From Aptenodytes patagonicus (taxonomy: Eukaryota; Chordata; Aves; Sphenisciformes; Spheniscidae), in NCBI RefSeq assembly GCF_965638725.1, contig NC_134951.1:24621746-24685745 (forward strand): 64,000 bases of DNA, written 5' to 3'. Every line of letters starts with the position of its first letter. Position 1 is the stretch's first letter. This document shows positions 24,000 to 37,258 of this stretch, in pieces. Under the pieces are notes generated by a model. It had not been told where the DNA came from. It did no database searches and saw only the letters and a list, made by a program, of their open reading frames with translations. The position numbers were made by a program, and so were the translations under genes.

Positions 24000-24260
24000 A
24001 GCATTGAATGTGTCTTGCATGGCGCTTTGCAGGAATTAATTCCTGATGGTTTTTAGCATTAATGAGTTAAAGGAAAATAGCATCATTACTGGCATTTTAA
24101 TTATTCTTGTAAGAATGCACTGTGTAAGCAACTGGCTGGCGTAATTTTGCTAGCTGCCTCTGCAGTGAAGTCCCCAAGATTAATTGAAGCAGAAGTAAGA
24201 CGTTCATGTGTAAAGCTCCACTAACTATGGAATGTGTGTGGGTACAGACTGGGATGAGAA
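24000..24260. other. Possible conserved non-coding element with a homeodomain palindrome
   Basis: It contains the perfect 14-bp palindrome AGGAATTAATTCCT (24031-24044) and several further TAAT/ATTA cores, such as GATTAATTGAAG near 24179. There are no repeat signatures. Conservation is untested. Confidence 0.3.
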
Positions 24261-24286
24261 AAACAATACATTAGAGTATTTGTATG

Positions 24287-24292
24287 AATAAA
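24287..24292 (+). terminator. Alternative distal poly(A) signal (AATAAA)
   Basis: GAATAAAGTCC is followed by a T8 tract and TGTAAA. It could give a longer CLN8 transcript if the proximal site is skipped. Confidence 0.3.
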
Positions 24293-24299
24293 GTCCTTT

Positions 24300-26225
24300 T
24301 TTTTGTAAATAATCTGTAAAAGGAATTAAAATGTTATTAATGTTTTGCTATTTAGATGTTTTCAACTAATAGGTAAATATATTTTATTTAGTAGTTCTTA
24401 CCATATTCCCAGAAAAGTATGAGAACATACTTACGCTGACAGTGTTATTCAGCAATTACAATCTTTGATCTTGTGTCATGGCACTGGTATTTAAGTTGAT
24501 AATTCGGAACAAAAAATAAGTGATGGTCATCAATTAAGTAAATTATGCCTGTTGCTCTAGTTGTCAGCCTCCAGATGGGTTTCCAGTGTTGGAAGAGACA
24601 TTGCATGCTCTGGATCTGATTGACTAGTTAGTGTGTTCTGCTAGTGGTAGTGCCACAGAGCAGAAACAAGTGTTCTTGCAGCACATTGTGCCTTCCTGTT
24701 TCCCCTAAGTGAAACAGTGCTGAGGGAGGTGGAATGACAAAGGTAATGATGCAGCAAACGTGCAGGGACGTACCAGTGTTCAAGGTGGCAGACAGGCCTA
24801 GCTTGAAAGGAAAGGAGTGGGGCCTGCGCACATGTCCACAACGAAGAAGCAAGGGAATCGGCTGTGCCGTTGCTTGCTGCTATCTGTGTGTGTGAATGCT
24901 CTGATGAGTCAGGTTGGGTGGCTTCTGAGTCCTTAAGGATATGACCTGAGCCGAGAGAGTGGAAATTTAATGCTAGCTTTATCAGATAAAGGTCATATTA
25001 CTTCTGGTCTGAAATATTTATTTCCTCATATGATTCTCTTTTTAGCTGCCTCTACTCCTTTGAATGCTTAGTTCACATTAGAGTGCTGTATAAGCTGACA
25101 CTGTTCTAACCAATATGTTCTCTGACATCTACTGTAAAGACTTGTGAGGATGTGCCTTGTTTTAGTACTGATAATTGATTGTGGCAGCTCCAGGTACTCA
25201 CTCGGCCTGACTTCTGTGTTGCTATTGCTATGTAGCTCTGCAGCTTTCCTCTCCTGCTTTGCTACTTCTGCTGCCAAAAGCGCTTTACTGTGTGAACACT
25301 GCATTTCGTCACCAATGCTGTGCTCACTGAAGTTTAAGCATGGGGCTTGCGCTGACTGGGGGGAAAAAATATACCTGAGAAAGGACTAATTTTGTAGAAG
25401 GTAAGAGGGTGGACTTTCCTGCATTTCTGGACCGTGCTAGTTCTACTGTCAGGATCTTAAGAGTAAATCAAGGTGATAACTACGATATCTTGAAAAACAA
25501 AGTCATGCAGGCAAACCACAAAACTACAGAGAAGTGGTTTGCGTAGAGTAGACATGGAGCATTTAACAAGAGCTTGATCATCTTGTCTTGTGGGTCATAT
25601 TTACAGGAAGAAAGTGTATCCTGGAAAAGCAGCAGCAGCCTTGCTTTGGAGTAATAGGAAATATGAAAAAAATGAGGAGGCTTTGGGATGAGGTAGCTGA
25701 GACTGGTTGTTACATTGTACAGTGCTGACCGGGTTGCAGTTGGACATTGGATATGTAGATTGTCTGATGCTTTAACTCTTCTTTTTTTTTTTCCTCAGCA
25801 ACATATTGTTTTAAGTATCACTGCGACACTGGTTGAGGGTAAGTTTGAGGACCTTTTTTTAGGACATGAAAGTTCCCAAGCAATGTATTGCCCAAGGCTG
25901 AAGGAGCCTACAGTGTGTTCTAATTAGTAGTAATTTATTCTTGTATTATCATTGCCTTTTTATCTTACATAATTATTTTTTACCCCTGGAGGCTCTTTTG
26001 CATATTCATGAGCACAAATCAATCTGCTCTTTTATTTTCCTAGCCATCCTAATACTTTTTATTTGCCACTTTTCCCACTTTAATTCCTTTTTCTTAAATG
26101 TTGGCAGTGTAGAGCTGTACATAGTATTTCATATAAAGCCTTCTCAGTACCTTGTATTACAATAGTAATTCCTTTCTGCCACTGGAAATAGCTCTGCTTC
26201 AGCCCAAGGTTGCATTTGTCTTTCA
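24300..26225. other. Intergenic between CLN8 and the CR1 copy, no gene recognised
   Basis: Only short unremarkable frames and no recognisable repeat were seen. Confidence 0.45.
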
Positions 26226-26960
26226 CAGTTGCAACGCTACAGGCTTGGGGAAGAGTGGCTGGAAAGCTGCCTGGCGGAAAAGGACCTGGGGGTGCTGGTC
26301 GACAGCCGGCTGAACATGAGCCGGCAGTGTGCCCAGGCGGCCAAGAAGGCCAATGGCATCCTGGCCTGTGTCAGAAATAGTGTGGCCAGCAGTAGTAGGG
26401 AAGTGATCGTGCCCCTGTCCTCGGCACTGGTGAGGCCGCACCTCGAATACTGTGTTCAGTTTTGGGCCCCTCACTACAAGAAAGACATTGAGGAGTTTGA
26501 GCGTGTCCAGAGAAGGGCAACGAGGCTGGTGAGGGGTCTGGAGCACAAGTCTGATGAGGAGCGGCTGAGGGAACTGGGGTTGTTTAGCCTGGAGAAAAGG
26601 AGGCTGAGGGGAGACCTCATCGCTCTCTACAACTACCTGACAGGAGGTTGTAGCGAGGTGGGTGTCGGTCTCTTCTCCCAAGTAACTAGCGATAGGACGA
26701 GAGGAAATGGCTTCAAGTTGCGCCAGGGAAGGTTTAGATTGGATATTAGGAAAAATTTCTTTACTGATAGGGTTGTCAAGCATTGGAAGAGGCTGCCCAG
26801 GGAAGTGGTGGAGTCACCATCCCTGGAGGTATTTAAAGACGTGTAGATGTGGTGCTTAGGGACATGGTTTAGTGGTGGACTTGGCAGTGCTAGGTTAATG
26901 GTTGGACTTGATGATCTTAAGGGTCTTTTCCAACCTAAATGATTCTATGATTCTGTGACC
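26226..26960 (+). mobile_element. CR1 LINE 3' end, well preserved
   Basis: A frame of 205 codons (26229-26846) encodes the C-terminal part of the CR1 reverse transcriptase, including [16 protein letters not shown], the [18 protein letters not shown] stretch, and [20 protein letters not shown]. It breaks at GACGTGTAG, where one A is missing from a run that is intact at 52968-52980, so the frame ends early. The 3' end has the CR1 non-coding segment (GGTTGGACTTGATGATC, TTTTCCAACC) and the tail ATTCTATGATTCTGTG (about 26941-26956). It is 5'-truncated and immobile. The good preservation marks it as one of the younger insertions here. Confidence 0.93.
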
Positions 26961-27099
26961 TTAGTGCTTCATGGTCCTCCTGTGACAGTGAATTCATTCA
27001 AGTTTTTCCCTTCCTCAGCTTCAGAATGAAGCAGAGCCATCAGAGCGCGGTGAAATAACCAAAAGTAGCAATTTTGTGTTATAAAAATAACTTGTGTAT

Positions 27100-27885
27100 T
27101 ACTGTACGGGGTGCAGGTGCCCAAGTGCTGGCAGCGGTGGCTGCAGGATGGCCTCTGTGAGGAGAGGCCGGGGCTGCCCCGTGCTGGACACAACCGGTTC
27201 CAGCCGGCTCCAACTGACCCACTGCAGGGCACGGCTGAGCCCAGCAGCCAAGGTGGTGGCGCCTTGGGGGAAGCATATGTAAGAAAGGGCAAAAACATGA
27301 CACAGGCAAAATGAGGAGTAAGGAAAAAAGTGAGAGAATCAACTCTGCAGACACTGAGGTGAGGGGAGGGAGAGGAGGTGCTCCAGGTGCCGGAGCAGAG
27401 ATTCCCCTGCAGCCACTGGAGGATCCCATGAAGGAGCAGGTTTATCCTGAAGGACTGCAGCCTGTGGGAAGGACCCACGCTGGAGCAGGGGAGAAATCTG
27501 AGGAGGAAGGAGTGCGGAGAGGAGCTGTTATGGACTGACCACAACCCCCATTCCTCATCCCACCATGCCCCTCAGGGCGGGGGAGGCAGAGGAGTTAGGA
27601 ATGAAGGAATGAAGTTGAGCCTGGGAAGAAGGGGGTGTGGGGAGTTTTTTTTTTACTTTTGTCTTTGTTTCTCACCATCCTACTCTAATTTTAATTTGCA
27701 ATAAATGAAATTTCCCCAAGTTGAGTCTGTTTGCCCCCTGACAGTAGTTGCTAAGTGATGTCCCTGTCTTCATTTTGACCCACGAGCTTTCCATCTTATT
27801 TTCTCCCCCTGTCCTGTTGAGGAGAGGGAGTGAGAGAGTGGCTGGGTGGGGGTCTGGCTGCTGGCCAAGGTCAACCCACCACAGT
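27100..27885 (+). mobile_element. Probable LTR element (avian ERV-type), GC-rich
   Basis: An isolated GC-rich block of about 0.8 kb contains GAGCAGGTTTATCCTGAAGG and CTGTGGGAAGGACCCACG (about 27436-27477), which I recall from avian LTRs. It has an AATAAA signal followed by T-rich sequence (27700-27706), and an end resembling bird LTRs (GGCTGCTGGCCAAGG, then CCCACCACA at about 27880). I could not find exact ends or a target-site duplication. Open frames inside are not gene-like. Confidence 0.5.
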
Positions 27886-27889
27886 AAGT

Positions 27890-30585
27890 TATGGCATCGG
27901 CTGTACTATTGTTCATGTGCCACCCATGACAACAAGGAGCTGATGTAACACAAGGACTCTGGTGCTGAGGAATACTAAAATTTAGGAAAATCTGTACCTA
28001 GTCTGTCTGAATTGGCAATCTGAGAATTTGACTTGCAAAGACTCTTTGTAAGCAGAGAGTTTTTAAAGGCGTTCATAAGACAAGTTCTGGTGCTGGTAAA
28101 ACATCACAGTATTATAAAACTCAGTTGTCAGGTTAACTGTACTGATATGCTCAAAATTGACAGACTGTCTCCCAGTAGTGGTGCTGGTGCTTCAGGGAGA
28201 CCTGGAAGACAGGCCAGCAGTAGGCATCATATCAGAACACGAATGAGCAATGCTTTTATAAAACCAAATGTTATTTTGATGTAATAGTCTGAATTTAAGA
28301 AAGCTGTGTGGTTTGCCTTTTTAAAAAAAATATTTTTTATATATGTAAAAATTTAAAAAAGTATTGTCACTCAACCTTGTTTGGTAAGGGAAGTAGAGGG
28401 CACCTGTAACTTTACAAGGCTCCAGCATGAGTTCTGCAGATGCTCAAGTTAAGCAAGGCCGTTGGATGTCCTGGCTTTGAGTGGTTTCTGAAGGATTACA
28501 GTAAGCCGATGACATACTGTCTTTGTGGGAGACATAGTAGAGAACAACAGGAGAAACAATTTCTGAATTTCCAGTGGATGAAAACTCCCCAAGAGAAAGT
28601 GCCAGCTACATCAGCTGGTAAGCAGAAAGAAGAAACTGAGAAAATCAGGCTTTACTGGATAATTTGATAACCTAAGTTTTAGTTATCTTGTTCAAATTTC
28701 ATGCAACTTCTTGGAAAGCAAGCCATAGGAAGGACGTTGTATGTCCTCAGGTGTCGTACAATTTAAGTCTACACTGAACCACCCCAATTTCCAGGGAGAG
28801 AAAAAAGGGGATCCCTTCTCCACAGCACTGCGTCGCATGGGGCCAGGACACTGCTCAGTGTCCACAGTGTCCTTAAGATGCCCATTACATGGACTGGAGC
28901 AGATGTGTCATCTAGGGTAGCTTGGAGGTGAGAGGTATCTTTGCTGAAGCCTCAGTAAGCAGCAATGAGAGTAAGTAAATTCTGGTGAGGTCTCATTGTA
29001 CATGAATCGCCAGTAAAACCAATTTGAATGTCATCATCTTAGGACCTGGTTATGAAAAGCATCATGTTAACTCTGGAGACAGCCATTATCTGTACTCTAA
29101 TTATCGACAACTAATTATGGATAAATAATGAATTGGTGATTGCAATGGTAAGATTATGACTGCTAATAAGATGTTGCCTTACAAAACAGTAGGAAGAGTG
29201 GAAGTTATTTTGGAAGTTAGTTTTGCTTTTTTGTAAGTTGATCTGCTACAGCTGGATTTGTCCAACAACGTTTCCCCAGTGACTTCTTATTGGAATTAGA
29301 GAAGGATATTAAAGTGTGGTCACCGGAATCAAAGAAGTGGTTCTCAAAGATCAAAAGGGTTCCGAAAAGGACTACAGGAAGGATTTGAAGTTAAGTTGAA
29401 ATTAATGCACATGGATAATGAGTTGGCTGCCAAAAGGAGAAAGATATTGCTAGTAAATGATATTTTTAATCATGGAATTGAGCTAGTTGCACTTAGTCTA
29501 GATACGTGTCTGTTCTTTAACGTGGCCTCTAATGATAAGCAGTTGTTAAACAGTTTGCCAAAGACTGATTCCCTGCCATTTCAGCTCCTGAAATGATAGC
29601 TGGATGTGAGTGAAGTGCAACATATTTAAAAAATTACAGAAACAACAGGATAAAGTGGTCTCTCTGCTGGAAGCCGAACTGAATGCCATAATGGTATTCC
29701 TGTCCGTAACCTTTACATATGGCCCGATTTTCTCTTCCCGCTTTCTTTCTTACGTAGACCCTGTAGAGCTATGTGAGAACTATTTTTAAGCTTACACTGT
29801 GATGAATTGCATTGAAAAAGAAACAACTTTGTGAAAACGGAAACATTTTTGAAAGTAATACTCTTAAATCTTTAATTTGTAATACAGGTTGTATGAACCC
29901 ACACGAAGACATGGGATGGCTGTGAATGTGAGTTGTTAAACTATAGACAAATGAAAAATGTAGGAAAAAAAGGTAGATTTAATCAAATGTCTTTTGAAAT
30001 GCCACAATTTTCTACTAACATTTTCATGTAATGATAATGAATTTACTATATCTGGGTGTATTTCATTACTGGCTGTGGCATGAATGCACTTAAATAGGCA
30101 AGGATCACTGCTGGGTGATGTATGGGTCTTTGAACAGCATTTAGCTTGACGTTTTCATACTTAAAAGTGGTCCAAAGATTTTAAATAATATTTAGCAATA
30201 TTACATAGTTGTAATTGATATCAAGGACTTATAATGTACTTAAAAGCATTTATCCGAATCGTATTCACGTGAACGTACGAGTGGCTGACATTACTTTCAG
30301 GATCAGCATTACGGGCTTGTGTGACACCGGCTTTGAGTGACTGTGTGGTTGACTTGGTCGGCACTTGGTCTGCAGTGATGCTCGCTGCGCGGAAAGTCAC
30401 ATGAGAAGGTTGAGAAAAGAGCGCAGATCTAAAGATTAGGGGTGCGGTGCCAGCACCTTTAGAAAACCTTTAATTTTTAAAACTATTACAGAGTTCCAAC
30501 TGATCAATGAGATTACACCCCAAAATAGCTACCGTGGCCTAGTGTGCATCCTAGCATGCTCACGGGCTATTCCTGAGAATGAGGC
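27890..30585. other. Intergenic upstream of the second CpG island
   Basis: No coding exon or recognisable repeat was seen, and the sequence is AT-rich. It includes a low-complexity A/T stretch near 28319-28361. Confidence 0.4.
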
Positions 30586-30589
30586 TGAG

Positions 30590-31560
30590 GGGAAAAAAGT
30601 TCGGTTCCTCACGCGTAGGCCCAGTTCTCCAGTCCTGGGACTGGCTGGCCTCCCGCTCTCCTGCACCGGGCAGCCCCGCTCTTCGCCCGTTACACCGACG
30701 ACCCCCCACATCATCCCCCCCAACCGGCAACTGCAGCGCCCGGCCTCCCTCTCGCTGCCTACCGCCAGCAGGTGCCCCTTGGGGGGGGGGGGCGGGCGGG
30801 CAGCGGGCCGGCCTCCCGCCCCGCCGGCGGTATCACGTGCGGCGGCAGGAATGCGGCGGGGTCCGCGGGGGGGGACACGACGACTGCCCGCCGCCACCAC
30901 CCGCCCCGCCCCGTCGCGACCGGCGGGCGGCTGCGCCAACTGGGAGGCGGCGGGGCCTCGCGCTGCCCCAATGGCGGCGGGAGCTGCCCGAAAGGCCCGG
31001 CAGCGGGCGGGGCGCGGCGGGCCGGGAGCGGCGGCGGCGGCCCCGGGGAGGCGGTAACGGCAGCGGGGGCCGGAGCGGGGCGGGCGGCTTCCCGCCAGCG
31101 CTCGGGAGCTCCGCTCGGCGGTGAGTGCGCGCTCCGCGGCAGCTCCCGGGCCGGGGTGTGTGTGTGTTGCGGGGGGCAGGGAGTTGAGTGACGTGTCCGG
31201 GGAGCGGGGCAGCCGCCAGAGCCCCGGCTGAGCGGAGCGGAGCGGGCCGGGCGGCGGCCTCAGAGCTCTTGGCGGCGGCGCTGGCCGCGGCGGAGGAGGT
31301 GGGTGTTCCCTCCGCGGCTGGCGGGGCCGCGGGCGGCTGCGGCCGGCGGGGAGCGCCGGGGTCTCGCTGAGGTGTTAGTAACGGAAAATTTCGTCCTTCG
31401 AGGCAGGGCTCGGTGTTCCGTGTGGAGACACCGCTCCTCATCCGGCAGCTGTCCCCCTGCTTCCCGCCGCCGTCCCCGGGGCGCTGGGGGTGCCTCGCTG
31501 GGGCTGCGGGGAGCCCGCGGGTGGCAGCTGGGAATCTGAGCCCGCCTCGGTGGGGGAGAC
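30590..31560 (+). promoter_or_regulatory. ARHGEF10: CpG-island promoter, probably of ARHGEF10
   Basis: About 1 kb of very GC- and CpG-rich sequence stands between CpG-poor flanks, with many GC boxes (GGGCGGG and relatives, for example 30792-30800 and 31078-31086). It is the only such island upstream of the exon at 45877 and lies on the same side of CLN8 as ARHGEF10 in other vertebrates. No TATA box is evident. Open frames here, up to 277 codons on the minus strand, are proline/arginine/alanine composition artefacts. Confidence 0.7.
30960..31120 (+). other. ARHGEF10: Candidate non-coding exon 1 of ARHGEF10
   Basis: A strong donor, GGCG|GTGAGTGCG, begins at 31121 in the island. An exon ending at 31120 and spliced to 45838 would form a leader before the start codon. 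The 5' end is unknown; another donor at about 31299 (GGAG|GTGGGT) is possible. Confidence 0.4.
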
Positions 31561-34500
31561 GAAAACCCAATTTTCTTTTAAATGTGTTATTAAATACGTT
31601 TTGCCACTGTAACGCGGCTTGGCGAGTTACTGAAGCGAGGGTGCAGGGGATCGTTAATAAAGGCATTTAGTTCTTTTCCAAACTTCGAGCTCTTGATCTT
31701 TGGTGAAGTTTCTTTCTCAAGGTTTTCGCTGGGGTTTTTGCTCGCGTGTGCACCTCTTGGTGTTCTTCGGCATCGGGAGCTGCCCGGCTCCAGCTTCCCT
31801 CGCCTTTTAATCAGGTACAGCCAAGGCTATTGAAAATCCAAACTCCTAGGGGGACTTGAGTTTCCTTCCTTCCTTCCCCCTTCTTCAAAAATGTGTTCAA
31901 CACCAGCTTTGTAGTTGGCACGTGGAATTAAATTGGCTTTCTTGAAACAGGGAAAAAATACTTTGGCACAATAACAGCTGTCCATTTCTGTATTTTTTTT
32001 TCCAAAGGAGGTTTTAAAATTGTCTTTGGTTTCTTTATAGTTAACACTTTAATTATTGGAGGAGTTACATAGTTGCTTGCGGTGATCCCAGACCATGTAG
32101 TTACTTTTGAAAGATACCCTGTTCTTACAGGGTAAGGCAAGAACAGCTTTAAAAGATGGGCCAGTCATTCACCTGGGCGAGAGAGTGAGCTTTGTCAGTA
32201 GGCAATATCAGGTGTTTGGAAAGACAGCTATTAATAATTTGCCCATAGCAAAGGCTTATTTTAAAGGCCTTTAAGGTGGTGTTTGTATTTTTGACCAAAA
32301 AGATTTTATCCATCCTAAATTCTGTCCTCTTTCATTCAAGTATTTGTTCAATCCTTCTTTTTTTTCCCCAAAGCTACTAAGGTCATGGCTTTTATCTTGT
32401 GCTAGCAGGTTTGAAGTTGATTAATTGCAGTGTAAAAAGTATCTTCTTTTTTTCAGTTGTGCAATTTAACTGTTACCATAAAAAGGTATAGATTTTTTTT
32501 TTTTGCATGAGTCAGGAAACAAGAAAGATTGACTGTTTAAAAACTGTCTCATGCTGAATAAATACAGTGAGGATATACCAATGTATGTTAGTTTGTGACT
32601 ATTGTAAAGAAAATAAATGTTTTCCCAAAGCCTTTACTGTGCTTAATGGACCCCAATGAGCAATCTGTTCTGCAGTAGAAATGATGTTATATTTTTTAAA
32701 TTTTCTGTTGGTGCTCAGGAGACAGATTTATTGCCTGAACATGGGACATGTTGGGCGCCTACAATTGCAAGCCCATTATTCAGGCAGGGGTTCTGGCTGT
32801 TCAGCTGTTTTCTTCAATGGGCCCTTCATTCTTTTCACTTGGGTGATCTGTTTGATCTTGATAATCTGTCTGACTTGCTTTGTTTAATCCATCTTGTCTT
32901 TTTTTTTTTCCACCCTCGGGCTCAGTAGCCCATGAAGTAGTTACATGTGTTTATCTGGTTATGAACAGTAGTTCTTTAGACACCACCTTGAAATCTGATA
33001 TTTCTGAAGGCTTTACAGTGAGATTTCAAGACTTTCATAATATAGTCTACGGATTTCTTAGCTTACCTGTGGTGTTGTATGTGAGATGTGACCTACTACA
33101 TGAGTGGCGACAGGTGTCTTGTGATGGAACAGGCACTGGGTGTCCAGTGTGTGGGGCTTTTGTGGCTGATACCCACAGGTGGATGTGGTGGGAGAAAGGA
33201 CCGTGGAGGCAGATAGATGCTTGAGGAACGTGCTGTCCATCAGCTCCTGCTGAGTGCCAGGACCTGGCAGGATCCTCTGGGTTTGGGATTCGGGAGTCCA
33301 TACACCACAAGATATGGAGAGAAGTCATAATGCTGCGTGATGGGTGTGTGCAGGTTGGCATCGCAGCTCTGAGACATTGAGACCAAATGTGCAAGTCTTG
33401 TGCTATTCGCTTTGACAGGTCAGTGGTGAGCACACCAAAGTACTGAAGAGGCAGTTGCCTCCCTCCATGCCCATGTACAGCAGCCCTCTTCTGACCAGCA
33501 GCTGTGGTTACTCTCAGCAGATAGGATATGGTTTTGCTCATCAGTAGACTGTGACAGTCCTTTCCCAGAGTAGAATACTGTGAAACAAGCTTTAACGTTT
33601 ATTGAGATTAACTTAAAAAACCCACAGTATTACATAAATAGTATTCAGATTCTCATTTTTATTGTGATTGAAATCAAGGGTCTAGGTACCTCAGCATCTT
33701 GTTTTTTTTTTCTTCTAGCCCAGTAACTTCAGTGGAAGTGTGCTGACTTACACCGGATTGAAATACTAAGTCTAAACACTTACTTTAGTCATATGTCGAA
33801 TATAAAAGGTTCTGATTTTCCTAAACCTAGTAGCTGTATAGCATGTCTTCAAGATTTCCAGAATCCGAACTTCGTAAGTTACAGCCTTAGTTTTGAGTAG
33901 GCTGAATTTTTATTGTTAGACATCACAGCTTTTTTAAAATGCTTTTGGAGTTTTTTAATGTCTTTCAGTCTATTTCAGTTGCTCTTTTTAATGAAGCTTT
34001 TTCTTTCTTTCTTTGTTTTCTTGGTTATCATTTTATATGTATAAAGTCTTGTACTGTTTTGTTGGGTTTTTTTTTTCCCTTTTTGCCAGGACACTACCAC
34101 TTACTGCTGGGCGGGGTGTTGTCTTTTGTTTTCCATTTCTTTTACAATTGAGCGTATTTAGTCTCAGTATTAATACATTCGATATGAAGAAATCAAAACA
34201 CCAGAGTTGTTCTTAAGTTGATTCTGAGCTGTTTAGGAGTCCTTGCATAGTTTATAAACATTTGAAGGAAGACATCAAACTTGTCTGAAACCTGAAGGGC
34301 TATTGTCAAACTTCATAATTGTTAGTGGAATTTAATGCAACTGGGAATAGTGCTTTACTCATTTGTAAAACAGGAAGTCTATTAACTGCTTCTATTTAAA
34401 GTAGAAATTATTTTTAGAATCTGTTGTAGAAAATTTATAAACTTCAGTCTATGTCTGAAGAAGCCAGGAAACAAATTCTGCAATCCAGGAGGAGGAGAAG

Positions 34501-37258
34501 TAGTTTTGATTCAGACTTTCAGATTAAAATTTATATATCTCAACTGAGAGCTGCAGTCAGTTTATTTGTGCATCTGTAATACTACACTGCTTTCAGTTTT
34601 TTATGTGATGGAGAAATGAGCAGTGTGTAGAACTTACTTTCCTCATCTTTACATATGTGGGATAGTAATTTTCTTTCTGCTGCTGTAAAGTGACTTCTGT
34701 TTCACTTTTTGCTTTTTCTTTAATTATGTCTTTCCATTTTACAGTTTTAGTTTAGAACTGTAGAAGGGATCTCATGGGGAATTGTATTATGGCCTCTAAA
34801 TTTAAAGGCGTTTTTTGAAACTGTTTTTCTGTAAGTTCAGCTTCCTGATGGCTTTTTGAGCCATGAGTGCATTTCTGTACTATCCTTGGATGCTTCTTGT
34901 GGAATATCTGTTGCAGCAGTTGTCCCTTAGAGAAACTTCCTTTGGAGTTACAGTGTTAAATTAAACGCTGTGAATGCAATTGTCAAGTGCATCTTCCTTT
35001 CTGAACATTTTGTATGTTATAAATAAAATAAATGAGGCTTAGTTGATAGTGGTATGAATTAGTCTTTCATTTTGTATATATTCTACAAAATGAGTAAGGC
35101 ATTTTCATATCCAAGACCTTCTTTTGTTAAAATCAGCATTCATTACGGATATTTTTTTCCACTCCTGTTCCTGTTCGTACAAAGTCTTTCCTGTTACTAC
35201 ATCTGTTAGTGGAAAATTAATATTGGTAAATTCGTTTCTGAATCTACAAGTAGTCTGAAGAGTGGAAAAGCTGAAAGCCTGGGTGCTTGGAAATCATCAG
35301 GGATTCATAAACCGAAGCCTGAGAATTACTTAGGGAGACTGCATGCATGTTATGAGGGAGAGGTGCTCTTTATGATGAGGAAGCGAGGTACGTGAGCAAG
35401 ATAAACCAAAATTCTTATCATGGACCTATACAACTGTGTCTTAATACTCTTTCTGTTTTCACATCTTTCTCAGTAATGTCATTGTGTGCATATGTGGTTT
35501 GCAGAGAGCAGAATCTTAGGACTCAAGGTCTGTCACATATCCGTGGAAGGGAATTGCTGCATTGTTAGCATCTTTTGAGATTTAAATCACTTGGACATTT
35601 TCTTACAGTAAAGAATCTGAGTTTTAGTTGCACCAAAATACTTCAGATTATTTTGAAACCAGGGATATGTAGAAGTACAACTTGTTTTTAAGGGAATGAT
35701 GACAAGTAATGCTAAACAAGATTTGAAAAATATGTTTTCAAACTTGTGTTTTTAGATCAAAAACTTGATTCATATTTTATTCTGAATTGCCTGAATCAGC
35801 AAGACTGTGGGAAGCGATGCATAACTGCACAACATTGATTCATGTCCTACATGTTCGCTGCTCAGTCAGGAAGCCTGAAGCTTAATGTCAAATGCGTGGG
35901 TGAAGCAGTTAACCAGAGCAAAATAAATTGTTCTACTTACGTGGTGCTGAATAGGGGCATTATCTTGGGAAAATCTGTTTCAGTGACTTACTGTACTGTA
36001 CAATACTTGTTACTTGGGACTGAACCATGAATACAAACTATGGGGATCCAAGCTCAAGGTCAAACACTCATTCTCATCTCTGTTCTGTAATCTCTTCTAG
36101 AAATGCTTTCAAAAAGATTGCAGAAATCATATGAATATTTGTTTTTTCCTTAGAGATACAGAATATACATCTCATAAATTTCAAGAAAGGGGATAAACAT
36201 TATTTCCTCATCTGTAAAATGGGATCCTAAGTTATTGAGAAGTAAACAGCAATATCTAGAGCTCCTGCTAGGACCACAGTGAGGCTTGAGCTTACAGCTC
36301 TTGACTTTATATTTTTCACCATTTTAAAGCATTTGGTGTCACATACTCAGTGTTCTTTTAGAATTTTATACATAATATTCATTGTTGTTGCAAACCATGG
36401 ACTGACTAATTTGAGCCTTAAAAACGTCACTTTTGAACTATAGAAGCTGGAGAAGGAAGAGGTCTACTTGATCATTTCCAAATCAAGGAAAGAGCGAAGA
36501 CTGCTGATGTTAGGACTAGATGCAGAACTTACACGTCCACGGGAAACTGCCTTCCATTATACATATTTTGAAGATGAGGGCTGTTCCGTGCAGGCACTAT
36601 TGCTATTTTTCTTTCTTACTTTAATTGACATTTTAACGGCTGCATTACCTGATTTCTGATTTATTTGAATAATATTTTGGTGTTATAAAAAACAAATCAA
36701 TGAAGTTTGTGTTATTTTTCTAGAGCATGCATTATGACTAATTTATGATTAGAAATGTATTTCCATATTGTACTCCAAATAGTTTTTTTAGAAACACAGG
36801 AATAAGAGTCTGTATTTATATTCTTAATAACTTTATTCATCAGGTGAAATAAATTTGTTCATTTGGACACTTTTGTAATGATCAGATGTGATTCATTGTC
36901 TGTAATGGGTTGTCCTTGATGGGAAACAGTATGGTTACGTTTCCAAGGACAGTAGTACCCAAAACCTGAAAATGTTTAGGAAAAGGGTCTCTGTCAGGAC
37001 TAGGTTTGCAGAAAGCGGTAAGAACTGAATCTTCAGTTCAGTGTATCATTTCACTTGTACAATTGGAAAGAGCTTCTGATGGAAATTTTCATCAATTGTC
37101 ATTAGTATCTTGAAAGACAACCTATGCTTTGTAAAACTAGGACTCATGGATTTAATGCAAGTTTGACCAGGACTTTCTGCTTTTGGGATGGATGTGCAGA
37201 TTAAGTATAGTTGGAGGGGAAAAAAATGCTTTATTGACTTCATCCGTAAAAAATTTCC

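Noticed and set aside
26223-26783. 186-codon minus-strand frame
   Set aside because: It is the antisense shadow of the CR1 reverse-transcriptase frame at 26229-26846.
30833-31666. Open frame of 277 codons on the minus strand across the second CpG island, and overlapping plus-strand frames
   Set aside because: Same composition artefact; no domain, and CpG-island DNA has few stop codons.
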